Assembly: GCF_004352825.1 (NCBI RefSeq)
Contig: NZ_SJRW01000001.1
Location: 248,001 to 312,000 of the forward strand
Direction of reading: 5' to 3'
Source of the DNA: Luteimonas arsenica
GTDB lineage: Bacteria; Pseudomonadota; Gammaproteobacteria; Xanthomonadales; Xanthomonadaceae
DNA: 64,000 nucleotides
Shown piece by piece: positions 28,051-36,421 of the stretch. The first letter of the stretch is position 1. Every line of letters begins with the position of its first letter. The notes below the pieces were generated by a model. That model saw only the letters and a program-made list of their open reading frames with translations. It was not told where the DNA came from and searched no databases. A program made the position numbers and the translations under genes.

Positions 28051-28764
28051 ATGGCTGACTCCCCCCGAACCACCACCACCGCGCCCGCGCTGTCGGCCAG
28101 CGACCTCGGCAAGCGCGTCGCGCTGCCCGGCGGCGAGCTGGTGATCCTCGATGGCGTCGGCTTCGGCGTCGCGCGCGGCGAAAGCGTGGCGATCGTCGGG
28201 CCCTCGGGCTCGGGCAAGAGCACCCTGCTGTCCCTGCTCGCGGGCCTGGACACGCCGACCCGTGGCGCGGTGGCGATCGACGGCGCGCCGCTGTCCACGC
28301 TCGACGAGGACGGCCGCGCCCGCGTGCGCGCCGAGAAGGTCGGCTTCGTGTTCCAGAACTTCCAGCTGCTGCCCTCGCTGACCGCGCTGGAGAACGTGAT
28401 GCTGCCGCTGGAGCTGCGCGGCGACGCCGATGCCGAAGGGCCGGCGCGCGCGATCCTCGGCCGCGTCGGCCTGGGTGAGCGCCTGGGCCACTACCCGCGG
28501 CAGCTGTCGGGTGGCGAGCAGCAGCGCGTGGCGGTGGCCCGTGCCTTCGTCACCGACCCCTCGTTGATGTTCGCCGACGAGCCGACGGGCAATCTCGACA
28601 CTGCCACCGGCCAGGCGATCATCGAGCTGCTGTTCGCGCTCAACCAGGACGCCGGCACCACCCTGGTGCTGGTCACCCACGACGAACACCTGGCCGAACG
28701 CTGCCGGCGCACGCTGCGCATCGAAGGCGGGCGGCTGGTGGCCGACAGCGGGCCGCTGGCATGA
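28051..28764 (+). CDS. ybbA: ABC transporter ATP-binding protein (YbbA/LolD type)
   Basis: 237 residues. Walker A GPSGSGKST, signature LSGGEQQRVAVARA, Walker B LMFADEPTGNLD, and the switch His in LVLVTHDEHLA are all intact. ATG 28051 has AAGGA close by (4-nt spacing); ATG 28039 is an alternative adding 4 residues. It forms a type VII-like exporter or lipid/peptide extrusion system with the FtsX-type permease encoded next, with which it overlaps by 4 bp (ATGA). The role next to tesA is conserved but the substrate is unknown. Confidence 0.92.
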   Translation: MADSPRTTTTAPALSASDLGKRVALPGGELVILDGVGFGVARGESVAIVGPSGSGKSTLLSLLAGLDTPTRGAVAIDGAPLSTLDEDGRARVRAEKVGFVFQNFQLLPSLTALENVMLPLELRGDADAEGPARAILGRVGLGERLGHYPRQLSGGEQQRVAVARAFVTDPSLMFADEPTGNLDTATGQAIIELLFALNQDAGTTLVLVTHDEHLAERCRRTLRIEGGRLVADSGPLA

Positions 28765-31286
28765 GGATCGCCGGCCTTGCCTGGCGCCAGCTGCGGCGCG
28801 ACCTCGCCTCGGGCGATGTCCGCATCCTGCTGGCGGCGCTGGTGCTGGCGGTGGTGGCGGTGACCGCGGTCGGCTTCGTCACCGACCGCGCCGCGCGCGC
28901 GCTGGCGATCGAGGCCAACCGCCTGCTCGGCGGCGATGCGGTGCTGCGCGGCGACGCGCCCATCGACGGCCCGGCGCGCGAGGCGGCCGCGGCCGCGGGC
29001 CTGCGCAGCGCCGATACGGTCGAACTCGACACCATGGTGCGCGTGGGCCGCGGCGACGCGGCGCAGCTGCGGCTGGGCGAGCTGCGCGCGATCGGCGAAG
29101 GCTTCCCGCTGCGCGGCGAATACCGGATCAGCGGCGCCGACGGCGTCGAGCGCGTGGCCGACGGCGTGCCGGCGCCGGGCACGCTGTGGATGAGCCGCGG
29201 TGGCGCCGACACCCTCGGCGCGCGCATTGGCGACACCGTCGGCATCGGCATGCTGGAGCTGCGCCTGGAGGCGCTGGTGGTGCAAGAGCCCGATGCCGCA
29301 CTGGACTACTTCAACGTCGCGCCCAAGGTCTTCATCCACCCCGACGACCTCGCCGCCACCGGCCTGGTGCAGGAGGGGAGCCGCATCCGCTACCGCCTGG
29401 TGGTGGCGGGCGACGCGGGCGCGGTGGAGCGCTTCACCACCGTGGCGCGCGACAACCTCGCGCGCGGGCAGCGCCTGGAAACCGCGGCGGATGCGCGGCC
29501 GGAGGTGCGCTCGGCGCTCGACCGCGCGGGCCGCTTCCTCGGCCTGGCCGCGCTGGTCTCGGTGGTGCTGGCCGCGGTGGCGGTGGCGATGGCCGCGCGC
29601 CGGCACAGCGCGCGCCACCTGCAGGGCGCGGCGGTGATGCGCTGCCTGGGCGCCAGCCAGTCCACGCTCGCCGGGATCCACGTCGGCGAGCTGCTGATGC
29701 TGGGCCTGCTGGCCTGCACGGTGGGCGTGGGCATCGCCTGGGGGCTGCAGTGGGCGATCGGCGGCTGGCTGGCCGGCATGCTCGGCATCGCGATCCCGCC
29801 GGCGGGCGCGATGCCGGCGCTGCGCGGCTACGGCGTGGGTCTGGTGGTGCTGCTGGCCTTCGCCGCGCCGCCGGTGCTGGCCCTGCGCCGGGTGCCGGCG
29901 CTGAGCGTGCTGCGCCGCGACCTCGATCCGACCGAGCCGGCGGCGCTGCTGGTGTTCGCCGCCGGCATCGCCGGCATCGCGGCCCTGCTGTGGTGGCAGG
30001 CGGGCTCGGCGACGCTGGCGCTGGCGATGCTGGTGGGCATCTCGCTGACGCTGGGCGTGCTGGCGCTGCTGGCCTGGTTGATGATCCTCGCGGTGCGCCG
30101 CCTGCGCACGCGTCTGCGCGGCAGCGCGCGCTACGGGCTTGCCAACGTCAGCCGCCGCGCCGGCACCAGCATCGCCCAGGTGTCCGCGCTCGGCCTCGGC
30201 CTGATGGCGCTGCTGCTGCTGACCTTCGTGCGCACCGACCTGATCGGACGCTGGCAGCTGGCGCTGGCCGAGGAGGCGCCCAACCGCTTCATCGTCAACG
30301 TGCAGCCCGACCAGATCGATGGCGTGGCCGAGGTGGCCGCGGCGCAGGGCCTGGCCGAGCCGGTGCTGTACCCGATGGTCCGCGGCCGCCTGGCCACGCA
30401 CAACGGCCGCGTGGTGAGCGGGGCCGACTTCGCCGGCGACGACGGCGACGAGGATGCGCGACGCGCGCAGCGCCGCGCCGACCGCGAGTTCAACCTCTCC
30501 ACCGCGCGCGAACTGCGCGAGGACAACCGCGTGAGCGCGGGCGAGTTCTGGGGGGCGGATGGCGGCGACGGCGTGGAGCTGTCGGTGGAAACCGGCTTCG
30601 CAGCTTCGCTGGGCTGGGCGCTGGGCGACCGCGTCGCCTTCGACATCGCCGGCCGCCGCATCGAGGGCCGCATCACCAGCCTGCGCGAGGTCGACTGGGA
30701 GAGCTTCCGGCCGAACTTCTTCGTGCTGTTCTCGCCCGGCGCGCTCGAGGGCTACCCGGCAAGCTGGATCACCGCGGTCAGCGTGCCGCAGGGCGATACC
30801 GCGTTCACGCGCGCGCTGGTGGAGCGCTATCCCAACGTCTCGGTGATCGACATCGACGTGGTGCTGGCCCAGGTGCGAAGCACCGCCGACCAGGTCTCGA
30901 CGGTGGTGGAAGTGGTGTTCTGGTTCGCGCTCGCCGCCGGCCTGCTGGTGCTGCTGGCGGCGATCAGCGCCAGCCAGGACGAGCGCCTGCTCGAGGGTGG
31001 GGTGATGCGCGTGCTCGGCGCCAGCCGGCGGCAGCTGCGGCTGGCCCAAGCCTCGGAGTTCGCGGCCATCGGCCTGCTGTCGGGACTGGTGGCGGCGATC
31101 GCGGCCACGGTGCTGGCGGGCGTGGTTGCCACCCGCGTGTTCGACCTGCCGTGGACGCCGGACCTGGCCATGGCCGCCGCCGGCGGCCTGGCCGGCATGG
31201 CGGCGGCGCTGGCCGCGGGGCTGTGGGCCACGCGGCGCGTGCTCGACGCGCCGCCGGCGGTCACCCTGCGCGAACTGCAGGGCTGA
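28761..31286 (+). CDS. ybbP: FtsX-like ABC permease (YbbP)
   Basis: 841 residues with about ten TM segments in the YbbP layout: TM1 near 18-38, a large extracytoplasmic domain, two blocks of TM helices (about 255-460), a second periplasmic domain, and a C-terminal FtsX domain (LVLLAAISASQDERLLEGGVMRVLGASRRQ). The start overlaps the ATPase stop. It is the partner permease of the preceding ATPase. Length and order agree with the E. coli protein (about 804 residues). Confidence 0.92.
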   Translation: MRIAGLAWRQLRRDLASGDVRILLAALVLAVVAVTAVGFVTDRAARALAIEANRLLGGDAVLRGDAPIDGPAREAAAAAGLRSADTVELDTMVRVGRGDAAQLRLGELRAIGEGFPLRGEYRISGADGVERVADGVPAPGTLWMSRGGADTLGARIGDTVGIGMLELRLEALVVQEPDAALDYFNVAPKVFIHPDDLAATGLVQEGSRIRYRLVVAGDAGAVERFTTVARDNLARGQRLETAADARPEVRSALDRAGRFLGLAALVSVVLAAVAVAMAARRHSARHLQGAAVMRCLGASQSTLAGIHVGELLMLGLLACTVGVGIAWGLQWAIGGWLAGMLGIAIPPAGAMPALRGYGVGLVVLLAFAAPPVLALRRVPALSVLRRDLDPTEPAALLVFAAGIAGIAALLWWQAGSATLALAMLVGISLTLGVLALLAWLMILAVRRLRTRLRGSARYGLANVSRRAGTSIAQVSALGLGLMALLLLTFVRTDLIGRWQLALAEEAPNRFIVNVQPDQIDGVAEVAAAQGLAEPVLYPMVRGRLATHNGRVVSGADFAGDDGDEDARRAQRRADREFNLSTARELREDNRVSAGEFWGADGGDGVELSVETGFAASLGWALGDRVAFDIAGRRIEGRITSLREVDWESFRPNFFVLFSPGALEGYPASWITAVSVPQGDTAFTRALVERYPNVSVIDIDVVLAQVRSTADQVSTVVEVVFWFALAAGLLVLLAAISASQDERLLEGGVMRVLGASRRQLRLAQASEFAAIGLLSGLVAAIAATVLAGVVATRVFDLPWTPDLAMAAAGGLAGMAAALAAGLWATRRVLDAPPAVTLRELQG

Positions 31287-31314
31287 GGATGCGGGGGGCG
31301 GAACCCCCGAGCAT

Positions 31315-31575
31315 TCAGAGCCGGGCCGGGCCGGGCTCGGCCTCGAAGCGGCGGGCGTAGCCGCGCTCTTCGGCGATCGCGAGGACTTCGTCATCGGCGC
31401 TGTCGGGGGCGCCGTAGACGGCGTAGACCACGTCGTCGCCCTTGCGGCCGACCTGGTGCAGGCGGTAGCGGGACTGGCCGCTGCCGGTGTCGGGCGGGTA
31501 GTGGGTGGGCGGGGTGGTGGCGTTGATGTCGAGTTCGCTGTTGTCGACCGGGCCTCCGACGAAAAGTGCTCGCAT
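31315..31575 (-). CDS. Small conserved-type hypothetical protein
   Basis: 86 residues: MRALFVGGPVDNSELDIN ... HYPPDTGSGQSRYRLHQVGRKGDDVVYAVYGAPDSADDEVLAIAEERGYARRFE. It is soluble, with no signal peptide. GAGGAA lies 7 nt before ATG 31575, which supports translation. I do not recognise a family. It is convergent with ybbP, 28 bp apart, and divergent from rsmC. Confidence 0.65.
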   Translation of the reverse strand: MRALFVGGPVDNSELDINATTPPTHYPPDTGSGQSRYRLHQVGRKGDDVVYAVYGAPDSADDEVLAIAEERGYARRFEAEPGPARL

Positions 31576-31680
31576 GCGGGGTTCCTCTGCTTGCCTTGGG
31601 GGAGGCCCCGATGCTGGCAAAGCCGGCATTCGAATCCGATGAAGCGCGTGTTGCCGCGGCGTTGAGGGCGGTGGCGGCAC

Positions 31681-31686
31681 TACAAT
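31681..31686 (+). promoter_or_regulatory. Probable -10 element of rsmC-rsuA (TACAAT)
   Basis: TACAAT in GGCACTACAATCCCC, 26 bp upstream of the rsmC start. TTGAGG at 31662-31667 would give only 13-bp spacing, so the -35 is uncertain. Confidence 0.4.
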
Positions 31687-31712
31687 CCCCGCCCTGTTCA
31701 TTGATCGGGCCC

Positions 31713-32792
31713 ATGATGTCCAGCCACGGTGACCCCGCGCTCGACGCGCTGATGCTTCCTTTCGCCGACGGCACGCTGGCGCGCGAGCCCGGCGCGCTGT
31801 TCCTGCGCGCGCGCAAAGGTGCCGCCCTGGCCGCCGGCGACTGGCCGGGGCTGGACTGCGAGACGGCGTTCAGGCCGGATGCGGCGGCGCTGGAGCGTGC
31901 CGGGATTGCCGTGGCCAGTGAGTCGATGGCTGTCGATGGCGAAGCCGGCCGGCCCCTGGTGCTGCTGCTGCCGCCGCGCCAGCGCGACGAGGCCCGCGCG
32001 CTGTTCGCGGAAGCCCTGTCGCGTGCCGCGCCCGGCGCGCTGGTGGTGGCCAGCGTCGCCAACGATGCCGGCGCGAAATCCGCCGAAGCCGACTTCGCGC
32101 GCATCGCCGGCCCCGTGAACACCCGCAGCAAGCACAAGTGCCGGGTGTTCTGGGCGCGCGCAGGCCAGCCCGGCGGCGATCCTGCGCTGGCGGCGCAGTG
32201 GCGCGGCCTGGACGCCCCGCGCCCGGTGGCCGGCGGCCGCTTCCTGAGCCGCCCGGGCGTGTTCGCCTGGGATCGCATCGACCTCGCCTCGGCCTTGCTG
32301 GCGCGCCACCTGCCGACCGACCTGCGCGGCCGGGCCGCCGACCTCGGCGCCGGCTACGGCTACCTCGCCGCCGAACTGCTGGAGCGCAGCCCCGGCATCG
32401 CCGCGCTCGACGCCTTTGAAGCCGACGCCCGCGCGCTTGCGCTGGCGCGTCACAACCTCGCCGGCTTCGCGCAGCGCGTGGCGCTGGGCTTCCACTGGCA
32501 CGACGTGACCGCGGGCATTCCCGGCGGCTACGACGTGGTCGTCACCAATCCGCCCTTCCACGCCCCGGACGGCCGCGAGCGCCCGGACATCGGCCGCGCC
32601 TTCATCGCCGCGGCCGCGCAGGCGCTGCGGCCCGGTGGCCGCCTGTGGCTGGTCGCCAACCGCCACCTGCCCTACGAACAGGCGCTGGGCGCCGGCTTCG
32701 GCGAGGCGCGGCTGGTGGCCCAGGAATCCGGCTTCAAGGTCGTGGAGGCGATCAAGGCCACGGGCGCGCCGGCGGCATGGGCGCGGCGATGA
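31713..32792 (+). CDS. rsmC: 16S rRNA (guanine1207-N2)-methyltransferase RsmC
   Basis: 359 residues. The N-terminal half is a degenerate methyltransferase-like domain. The C-terminal half has the class I methyltransferase signature: SRPGVFAWDRIDLASALL, AADLGAGYGYLAAELL (SAM-binding motif I) and the catalytic VTN279-PPF282-H typical of N2-guanine methyltransferases. It modifies G1207 of 16S rRNA during 30S assembly. Start ATG 31713 or 31716. The stop overlaps the rsuA start (ATGA), so two small-subunit rRNA modification enzymes are co-expressed. Confidence 0.88.
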   Translation: MMSSHGDPALDALMLPFADGTLAREPGALFLRARKGAALAAGDWPGLDCETAFRPDAAALERAGIAVASESMAVDGEAGRPLVLLLPPRQRDEARALFAEALSRAAPGALVVASVANDAGAKSAEADFARIAGPVNTRSKHKCRVFWARAGQPGGDPALAAQWRGLDAPRPVAGGRFLSRPGVFAWDRIDLASALLARHLPTDLRGRAADLGAGYGYLAAELLERSPGIAALDAFEADARALALARHNLAGFAQRVALGFHWHDVTAGIPGGYDVVVTNPPFHAPDGRERPDIGRAFIAAAAQALRPGGRLWLVANRHLPYEQALGAGFGEARLVAQESGFKVVEAIKATGAPAAWARR

Positions 32793-33496
32793 AGCTGGTC
32801 AAGTCGCTGGCCAACCTCGGCTACGGCAGCCGCAAGCAGGTCGCGCTGATGTTCCGCGAGGGCCGCGTCACCGATGCCGCCGGCGAGGTGCTCTATGCCG
32901 ACGACACGCCCGCCTGGGACGATGTGCGCGTCGACGGCGAGCCGCTGGATCCGCCGCCGGGCCTGCTGCTGATGCTGCACAAGCCGGTCGGTTACACCTG
33001 TTCGACCAAGGACCGCGGGCGACTGGTCTACGATCTGCTGCCGCCGCGCTACGCGCTGCGTTCGCCGACGCTGTCGACGGTGGGGCGCCTGGATCGGGAG
33101 ACCAGCGGCCTGCTGCTGCTGACCGACGACGGCCAACTGCTGCACCGGATCATTTCGCCGAAGTCGAAGCTGCCGAAAGTCTACGAGGCGACGCTGGCGG
33201 AGCCGCTACGGGGCGACGAGGCGGCGATCTTCGCCAGCGGCACGCTGATGCTGGAATCCGAGAAGACGCCGCTGCTGCCGGCGGAACTCGAAGTGATCTC
33301 GCCCACGCAAGCGCGCCTGACCCTGCATGAGGGCCGCTACCACCAGGTGCGGCGGATGTTCGCGGCGGTCGGCAACCACGTCGCCGCGCTGCATCGTTCC
33401 GAGGTAGGCGGCCTGTCCCTCGGCGACCTGCCCGAAGGCGAATGGCGCAGCCTTGACGAAGCGGAACGCACCCGCCTCTTCGCCGCGCCCCTTTAG
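32789..33496 (+). CDS. rsuA: 16S rRNA pseudouridine(516) synthase RsuA family
   Basis: 235 residues, close to E. coli RsuA (231). An N-terminal S4 RNA-binding domain (about 1-55, KSLANLGYGSRKQVALMFREGRV) is followed by the RsuA/RluB-type catalytic domain with VGRLD102RETSGLLLLTDDG, including the catalytic Asp. The ending EGRYHQVRRMFAAVGNHV is typical. ATG 32789 overlaps the rsmC stop. It most likely isomerises U516 of 16S rRNA; an RluE/RluB-like role cannot be fully excluded. Confidence 0.9.
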   Translation: MKLVKSLANLGYGSRKQVALMFREGRVTDAAGEVLYADDTPAWDDVRVDGEPLDPPPGLLLMLHKPVGYTCSTKDRGRLVYDLLPPRYALRSPTLSTVGRLDRETSGLLLLTDDGQLLHRIISPKSKLPKVYEATLAEPLRGDEAAIFASGTLMLESEKTPLLPAELEVISPTQARLTLHEGRYHQVRRMFAAVGNHVAALHRSEVGGLSLGDLPEGEWRSLDEAERTRLFAAPL

Positions 33497-33521
33497 GGAT
33501 CACTGCCCAGGGATCACTGTC

Positions 33522-33544
33522 TTTGTGGGAGCGGCTACAGCCGC
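33522..33544. repeat. REP-like hairpin element
   Basis: TTTGTGGGAGCGGCTACAGC followed by CGC forms a 6-bp stem (GCGGCT/AGCCGC, 33531-33536 with 33539-33544). Sequences starting GTGGGAGCGGCT...AGCCGC recur between genes in related pseudomonad and xanthomonad genomes as REP-type elements, to my recollection. Only this copy was noticed in the window. Confidence 0.5.
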
Positions 33545-33643
33545 GACAGCCGCTACGGATGGGCTGGGGTGTGCTCCTGGGGTGCGTCGCACCGGAGCCA
33601 AAAGCCCGTTCGTGTGAGTGCGCGCCGCATGAGGCGGCTGGCG

Positions 33644-33729
33644 GGGGGAGTGCTGCGCCCCGCCGTCAGCCGTCCATGGCTGAAGCGGGGCCTTGGGCCA
33701 TCCCTGGCCCACTCTCCGCACTCCCCCCA
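33644..33729. repeat. Nested inverted repeat structure A
   Basis: Outer arms GGGGGGAGTG (33644-33653) and CACTCCCCCC (33720-33729) enclose an inner hairpin (GCCCCGC 33657-33663 with GCGGGGC 33686-33692, itself holding CAGCC/GGCTG) and a GGGCCA/TGGCCC stem. The layout resembles structure B 220 bp further on. Confidence 0.55.
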
Positions 33730-33951
33730 CCATCCACCTCCTGCACCACCTTCTTGGCACGGCCAGGCGAAAAGCGACGGACTCCGCGCTCCGCGACGGA
33801 CGGTGCGGTGGCCTGAGGTCTGGCCCAAGGCGCAACGCCCAACGCCCAAGCAGCGGCTATCGCACAGCCGCAAGGGCACTACGCGGAAGGTTCTCCGGAC
33901 GTCGTCATCCCCGAAGCCGGGAAACCACACGCTCGCGCGAGCGGGACACTG

Positions 33952-34037
33952 CGCGGTGGGTATGAACAGCGCACAAGGATGTGCGCGGTAGGCGAATCAG
34001 CCATGGATGGCTGCTTCGCCGGTTCATACCCACCGCG
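33952..34037. repeat. Nested inverted repeat structure B (three-way junction)
   Basis: Outer arms CGCGGTGGGTATGAAC (33952-33967) and its exact complement (34022-34037) pair over 16 bp, or 21 bp with one mismatch. Inside are two perfect hairpins: GCGCAC/GTGCGC (33969-33974 with 33981-33986), and GGCGAA/TTCGCC (33991-33996 with 34015-34020) that encloses AGCCAT/ATGGCT (33999-34004 with 34007-34012). The result is a cloverleaf-like fold in either strand. Confidence 0.7.
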
Positions 34038-34150
34038 TAGTGGCACGCGTCCTTCCGAAGCCGAGGCACGCGTCCCCCCGAAGCAACAGTCCCCCAGGAG
34101 GGGCGCTCAAACACGAAGCCGAATCCAGGGAAGGCGCCCTGCAAAAAACG

Positions 34151-34687
34151 TCAGGAATCCCTGCGGAACAGCGCCTGCCACCCGGTGTGGCCCAGCTTCT
34201 CCAGCGTCTCGACATTGCGCTCGACGATCGCATCGGGATCCGGGAAGGCTTCGACCGCGCGGGAGACGCTGTCCTCGCGCAGCAGGTGCAGGGTCGGCCA
34301 GGGCGAACGGTTGGTGAAGTTGGCGATGTCGTCGGGATCGCTGCCCGCGAACTGGTACTGCGGGTGGAAGCTCGCGACCTGGAGCACCCCTTCCAGCCCC
34401 AGCTCCTCGACCAGCCCATCGGCGGCATCGAGGAAATCGTTGTAGTCCAGGAAGTCCCCGAGCACCTGTGGATGCACGATCAGCGTCGTGTCGGTGACTT
34501 CGGCCGGCGTGTCGCGCAGGTGCAGCAGCTCCTCGCCGAGCTGCTCCAGCAATGCCGCCTCGTCGCGCGCCTCGCTCAGCACCATGCGCACCTGGCCCTT
34601 GGCCACCACCGCCTTCGCGAAGGGACAGAGGTTCAGGCCGATGACGGCGCGCTCGAGCCAGCGGCGGGTGTCTTCGATCGGATCCAT
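34151..34687 (-). CDS. DUF1415 family protein
   Basis: 178 residues: DTRRWLERAVIGLNLCPFAKAVVAKGQVRM, LIVHPQVLGDFLDYNDFLD, VASFHPQYQFAGSDPDDIANFTNRSPWPTLHLLRE. This matches DUF1415, a conserved soluble proteobacterial family with an invariant LNLCPFA motif and no assigned role known to me. The gene lies alone, 76 bp upstream (on its strand) of the non-coding repeat stretch and following yajQ on the same strand. Confidence 0.88.
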   Translation of the reverse strand: MDPIEDTRRWLERAVIGLNLCPFAKAVVAKGQVRMVLSEARDEAALLEQLGEELLHLRDTPAEVTDTTLIVHPQVLGDFLDYNDFLDAADGLVEELGLEGVLQVASFHPQYQFAGSDPDDIANFTNRSPWPTLHLLREDSVSRAVEAFPDPDAIVERNVETLEKLGHTGWQALFRRDS

Positions 34688-34763
34688 CGGCCTGCCTTGG
34701 GTTGCCGCCCCGGGAGTCGGGGGCGCTGCTGGAGCTGTGGGGCTTGCGGGGGGCGCGGCGCGG

Positions 34764-35246
34764 TCAGTCGCGGAAATTGTCGAACTGCAGCGGCAGCTCG
34801 AAGTCCTTGCCCCGCAGCAGCGCCATCACCGCCTGCAGGTCGTCGCGCTTCTTGCCGGTCACGCGCAGCTTGTCGCCGTTGACCTGGGTGTCGACCTTGA
34901 TCTTCGAAGCCTTGATCTCGGTCGTGATCTTCTTCGCCAGTTCACGCTCGATGCCCTGCTTGACCGTGATCTTCTGCCGCGCGCCGGCGACGTTGGTGTC
35001 GATGTCGCCGAACTCCAGGCAGCGCGTGTCGATCTTCCGCGCCGCCAGGCGGGCGCGCAGGATGTCGGTCATCTGCTGCAGCTGGAACTCGCTGGGCGCG
35101 CGCTGGCTGATCACCGCGTCCTCGCGCTCGAAGGCCGCGTCCACGCCCTTGAAGTCGAAGCGGGTGGACAGCTCGCGGTTGGCCTGGTCGACGGCATTGG
35201 TCAGCTCGTGGGTGTCGACTTCCGAGACGATGTCGAAGGACGGCAT
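34764..35246 (-). CDS. yajQ: YajQ family cyclic di-GMP-binding protein
   Basis: 160 residues starting MPSFDIVSEVDTHELTNAVDQ, with RFDFKG near 29-34 and KDLDITSQ-like TTEIKASKIKVDTQVNGDKLRVTGKKRDDLQ, the YajQ/DUF520 pattern. In Xanthomonas a member of this family binds cyclic di-GMP and modulates the Clp regulator, affecting virulence. Here the same role is an inference. ATG 35246 gives the conserved N-terminus. Confidence 0.95.
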   Translation of the reverse strand: MPSFDIVSEVDTHELTNAVDQANRELSTRFDFKGVDAAFEREDAVISQRAPSEFQLQQMTDILRARLAARKIDTRCLEFGDIDTNVAGARQKITVKQGIERELAKKITTEIKASKIKVDTQVNGDKLRVTGKKRDDLQAVMALLRGKDFELPLQFDNFRD

Positions 35247-35364
35247 GGCGCGCTCATTGCGTTGGAACGGAGTGGTCAGGGTACCGCAACGCGGCTGGAA
35301 CGGCCGTCGTGCATCATGTGCGTCCGACCCCGATCCGCACCCCGCGACAGCCCCGGAGCCCGCC

Positions 35365-36414
35365 ATGCACAAGACCGCCGCCTATGCCGCCACCTCGGCC
35401 ACCGCGCCGCTGGCCCCCTGGAGCCTGGAGCGCCGCGATCCGCGCGCGGGCGAGGTCCTGATCGACATCCGCTACTGCGGCATCTGCCACTCCGACCTGC
35501 ATACCGTGCGCGGCGAGTGGGGTCCGGTGGAGTACCCGCTGGTGCCCGGCCACGAGATCGTCGGCCACGTCGCCGCGGTGGGCGAGGGCGTGGACCGCTA
35601 CCAGGTCGGCGATGCCGTCGGCGTCGGCTGCTTCGTCGACTCCTGCCGCAGCTGCCCGCAGTGTGCCGCCGGCGAGGAGCAGTACTGCGAGAAGGGGATG
35701 GTCGCCACCTACGGCAGCCTCGACCCTTCGACCGGCGAGACCACCCAGGGCGGCTACTCCACCCGCATCACCGTCCACCAGGACTACGTGCTGCGCATCC
35801 CCGACGGCCTGCCGCTGGATCGCGCCGCGCCGCTGCTTTGCGCCGGCATCACCACCTGGTCGCCGCTGCGCCACTTCGGGCTGAAGCCCGGCGACGAGCT
35901 GGGCGTGGTCGGCCTGGGCGGCCTGGGCCACATGGCGGTGAAGCTGGGCGTGGCCCTGGGCGCGCGGGTGACCGTGCTCAGCACCTCGGAGCGCAAGCGC
36001 GAGGACGCGATGAAGCTGGGCGCGCACGCCTTCGAGGTCGTCGGCGATGACAGCCGCGCCGCACGCCGGCTGGCCAAGCGCTTCGACATGATCCTCGACA
36101 CGGCATCCGCCGCCCACGACTACAACCTCTACCTGGGCCTGCTGAAGATCGACGGCACCATGGTGCTGCTGGGCATTCCGGAGCCGTCGCCGGTTGCGGC
36201 CTCGTCGCTGGTGATGGCCCGCCGCCGGCTGGCCGGTTCGCTGATCGGCGGCATCCGCGAAACCCAGGAGATGCTCGATTTCTGCGCCGCCAACGGCGTC
36301 GCCAGCGACATCGAGCTGATCGACGCCAGCGCCATCAACGAGGCCTACGAGCGCATGCTGCGCGGCGACGTGCGCTACCGCTTCGTGATCGACGCCGCGA
36401 CCTTCGGCGGCTGA
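35365..36414 (+). CDS. Zinc-dependent NAD(P) alcohol dehydrogenase (YahK/CAD type)
   Basis: 349 residues. Catalytic zinc ligands are C41 (CGICHSDLH) and H63-E64 (VPGHEIVG); the structural zinc is bound by C94, C97, C100 and C108. The dinucleotide motif is GLGGLGHMAVKLGVALGA. It most resembles the cinnamyl-alcohol-dehydrogenase/YahK aldehyde reductases that use NADPH. GGAG precedes ATG 35365 by 7 nt. A DMT exporter gene follows after 7 bp. Confidence 0.92.
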   Translation: MHKTAAYAATSATAPLAPWSLERRDPRAGEVLIDIRYCGICHSDLHTVRGEWGPVEYPLVPGHEIVGHVAAVGEGVDRYQVGDAVGVGCFVDSCRSCPQCAAGEEQYCEKGMVATYGSLDPSTGETTQGGYSTRITVHQDYVLRIPDGLPLDRAAPLLCAGITTWSPLRHFGLKPGDELGVVGLGGLGHMAVKLGVALGARVTVLSTSERKREDAMKLGAHAFEVVGDDSRAARRLAKRFDMILDTASAAHDYNLYLGLLKIDGTMVLLGIPEPSPVAASSLVMARRRLAGSLIGGIRETQEMLDFCAANGVASDIELIDASAINEAYERMLRGDVRYRFVIDAATFGG

Positions 36415-36421
36415 GGACGCG

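Larger units (their letters stand above)
33497..34150. other. 654-bp non-coding stretch rich in inverted repeats
   Basis: No credible gene is seen. Short frames here are low-complexity, overlap each other on both strands, and lack Shine-Dalgarno sites. The stretch starts with a direct repeat (GGGATCACTG at 33496-33505 and 33510-33519) and a REP-like hairpin. It also has two multi-stem inverted repeat structures (33644-33729 and 33952-34037) and the 12-bp palindrome GCTCGCGCGAGC at 33931-33942. The base and codon texture differs from the surrounding coding DNA. Confidence 0.7.

Noticed and set aside
33500..34010. Several overlapping short frames (about 80-140 codons) on both strands
   Set aside because: They overlap each other and the inverted repeats, lack Shine-Dalgarno sites, and have low-complexity translations; treated as non-coding.
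33952..34037. Possible integron attC site
   Set aside because: The arms do not carry the RYYYAAC/GTTRRRY core pair, and no integrase or cassette gene is nearby.
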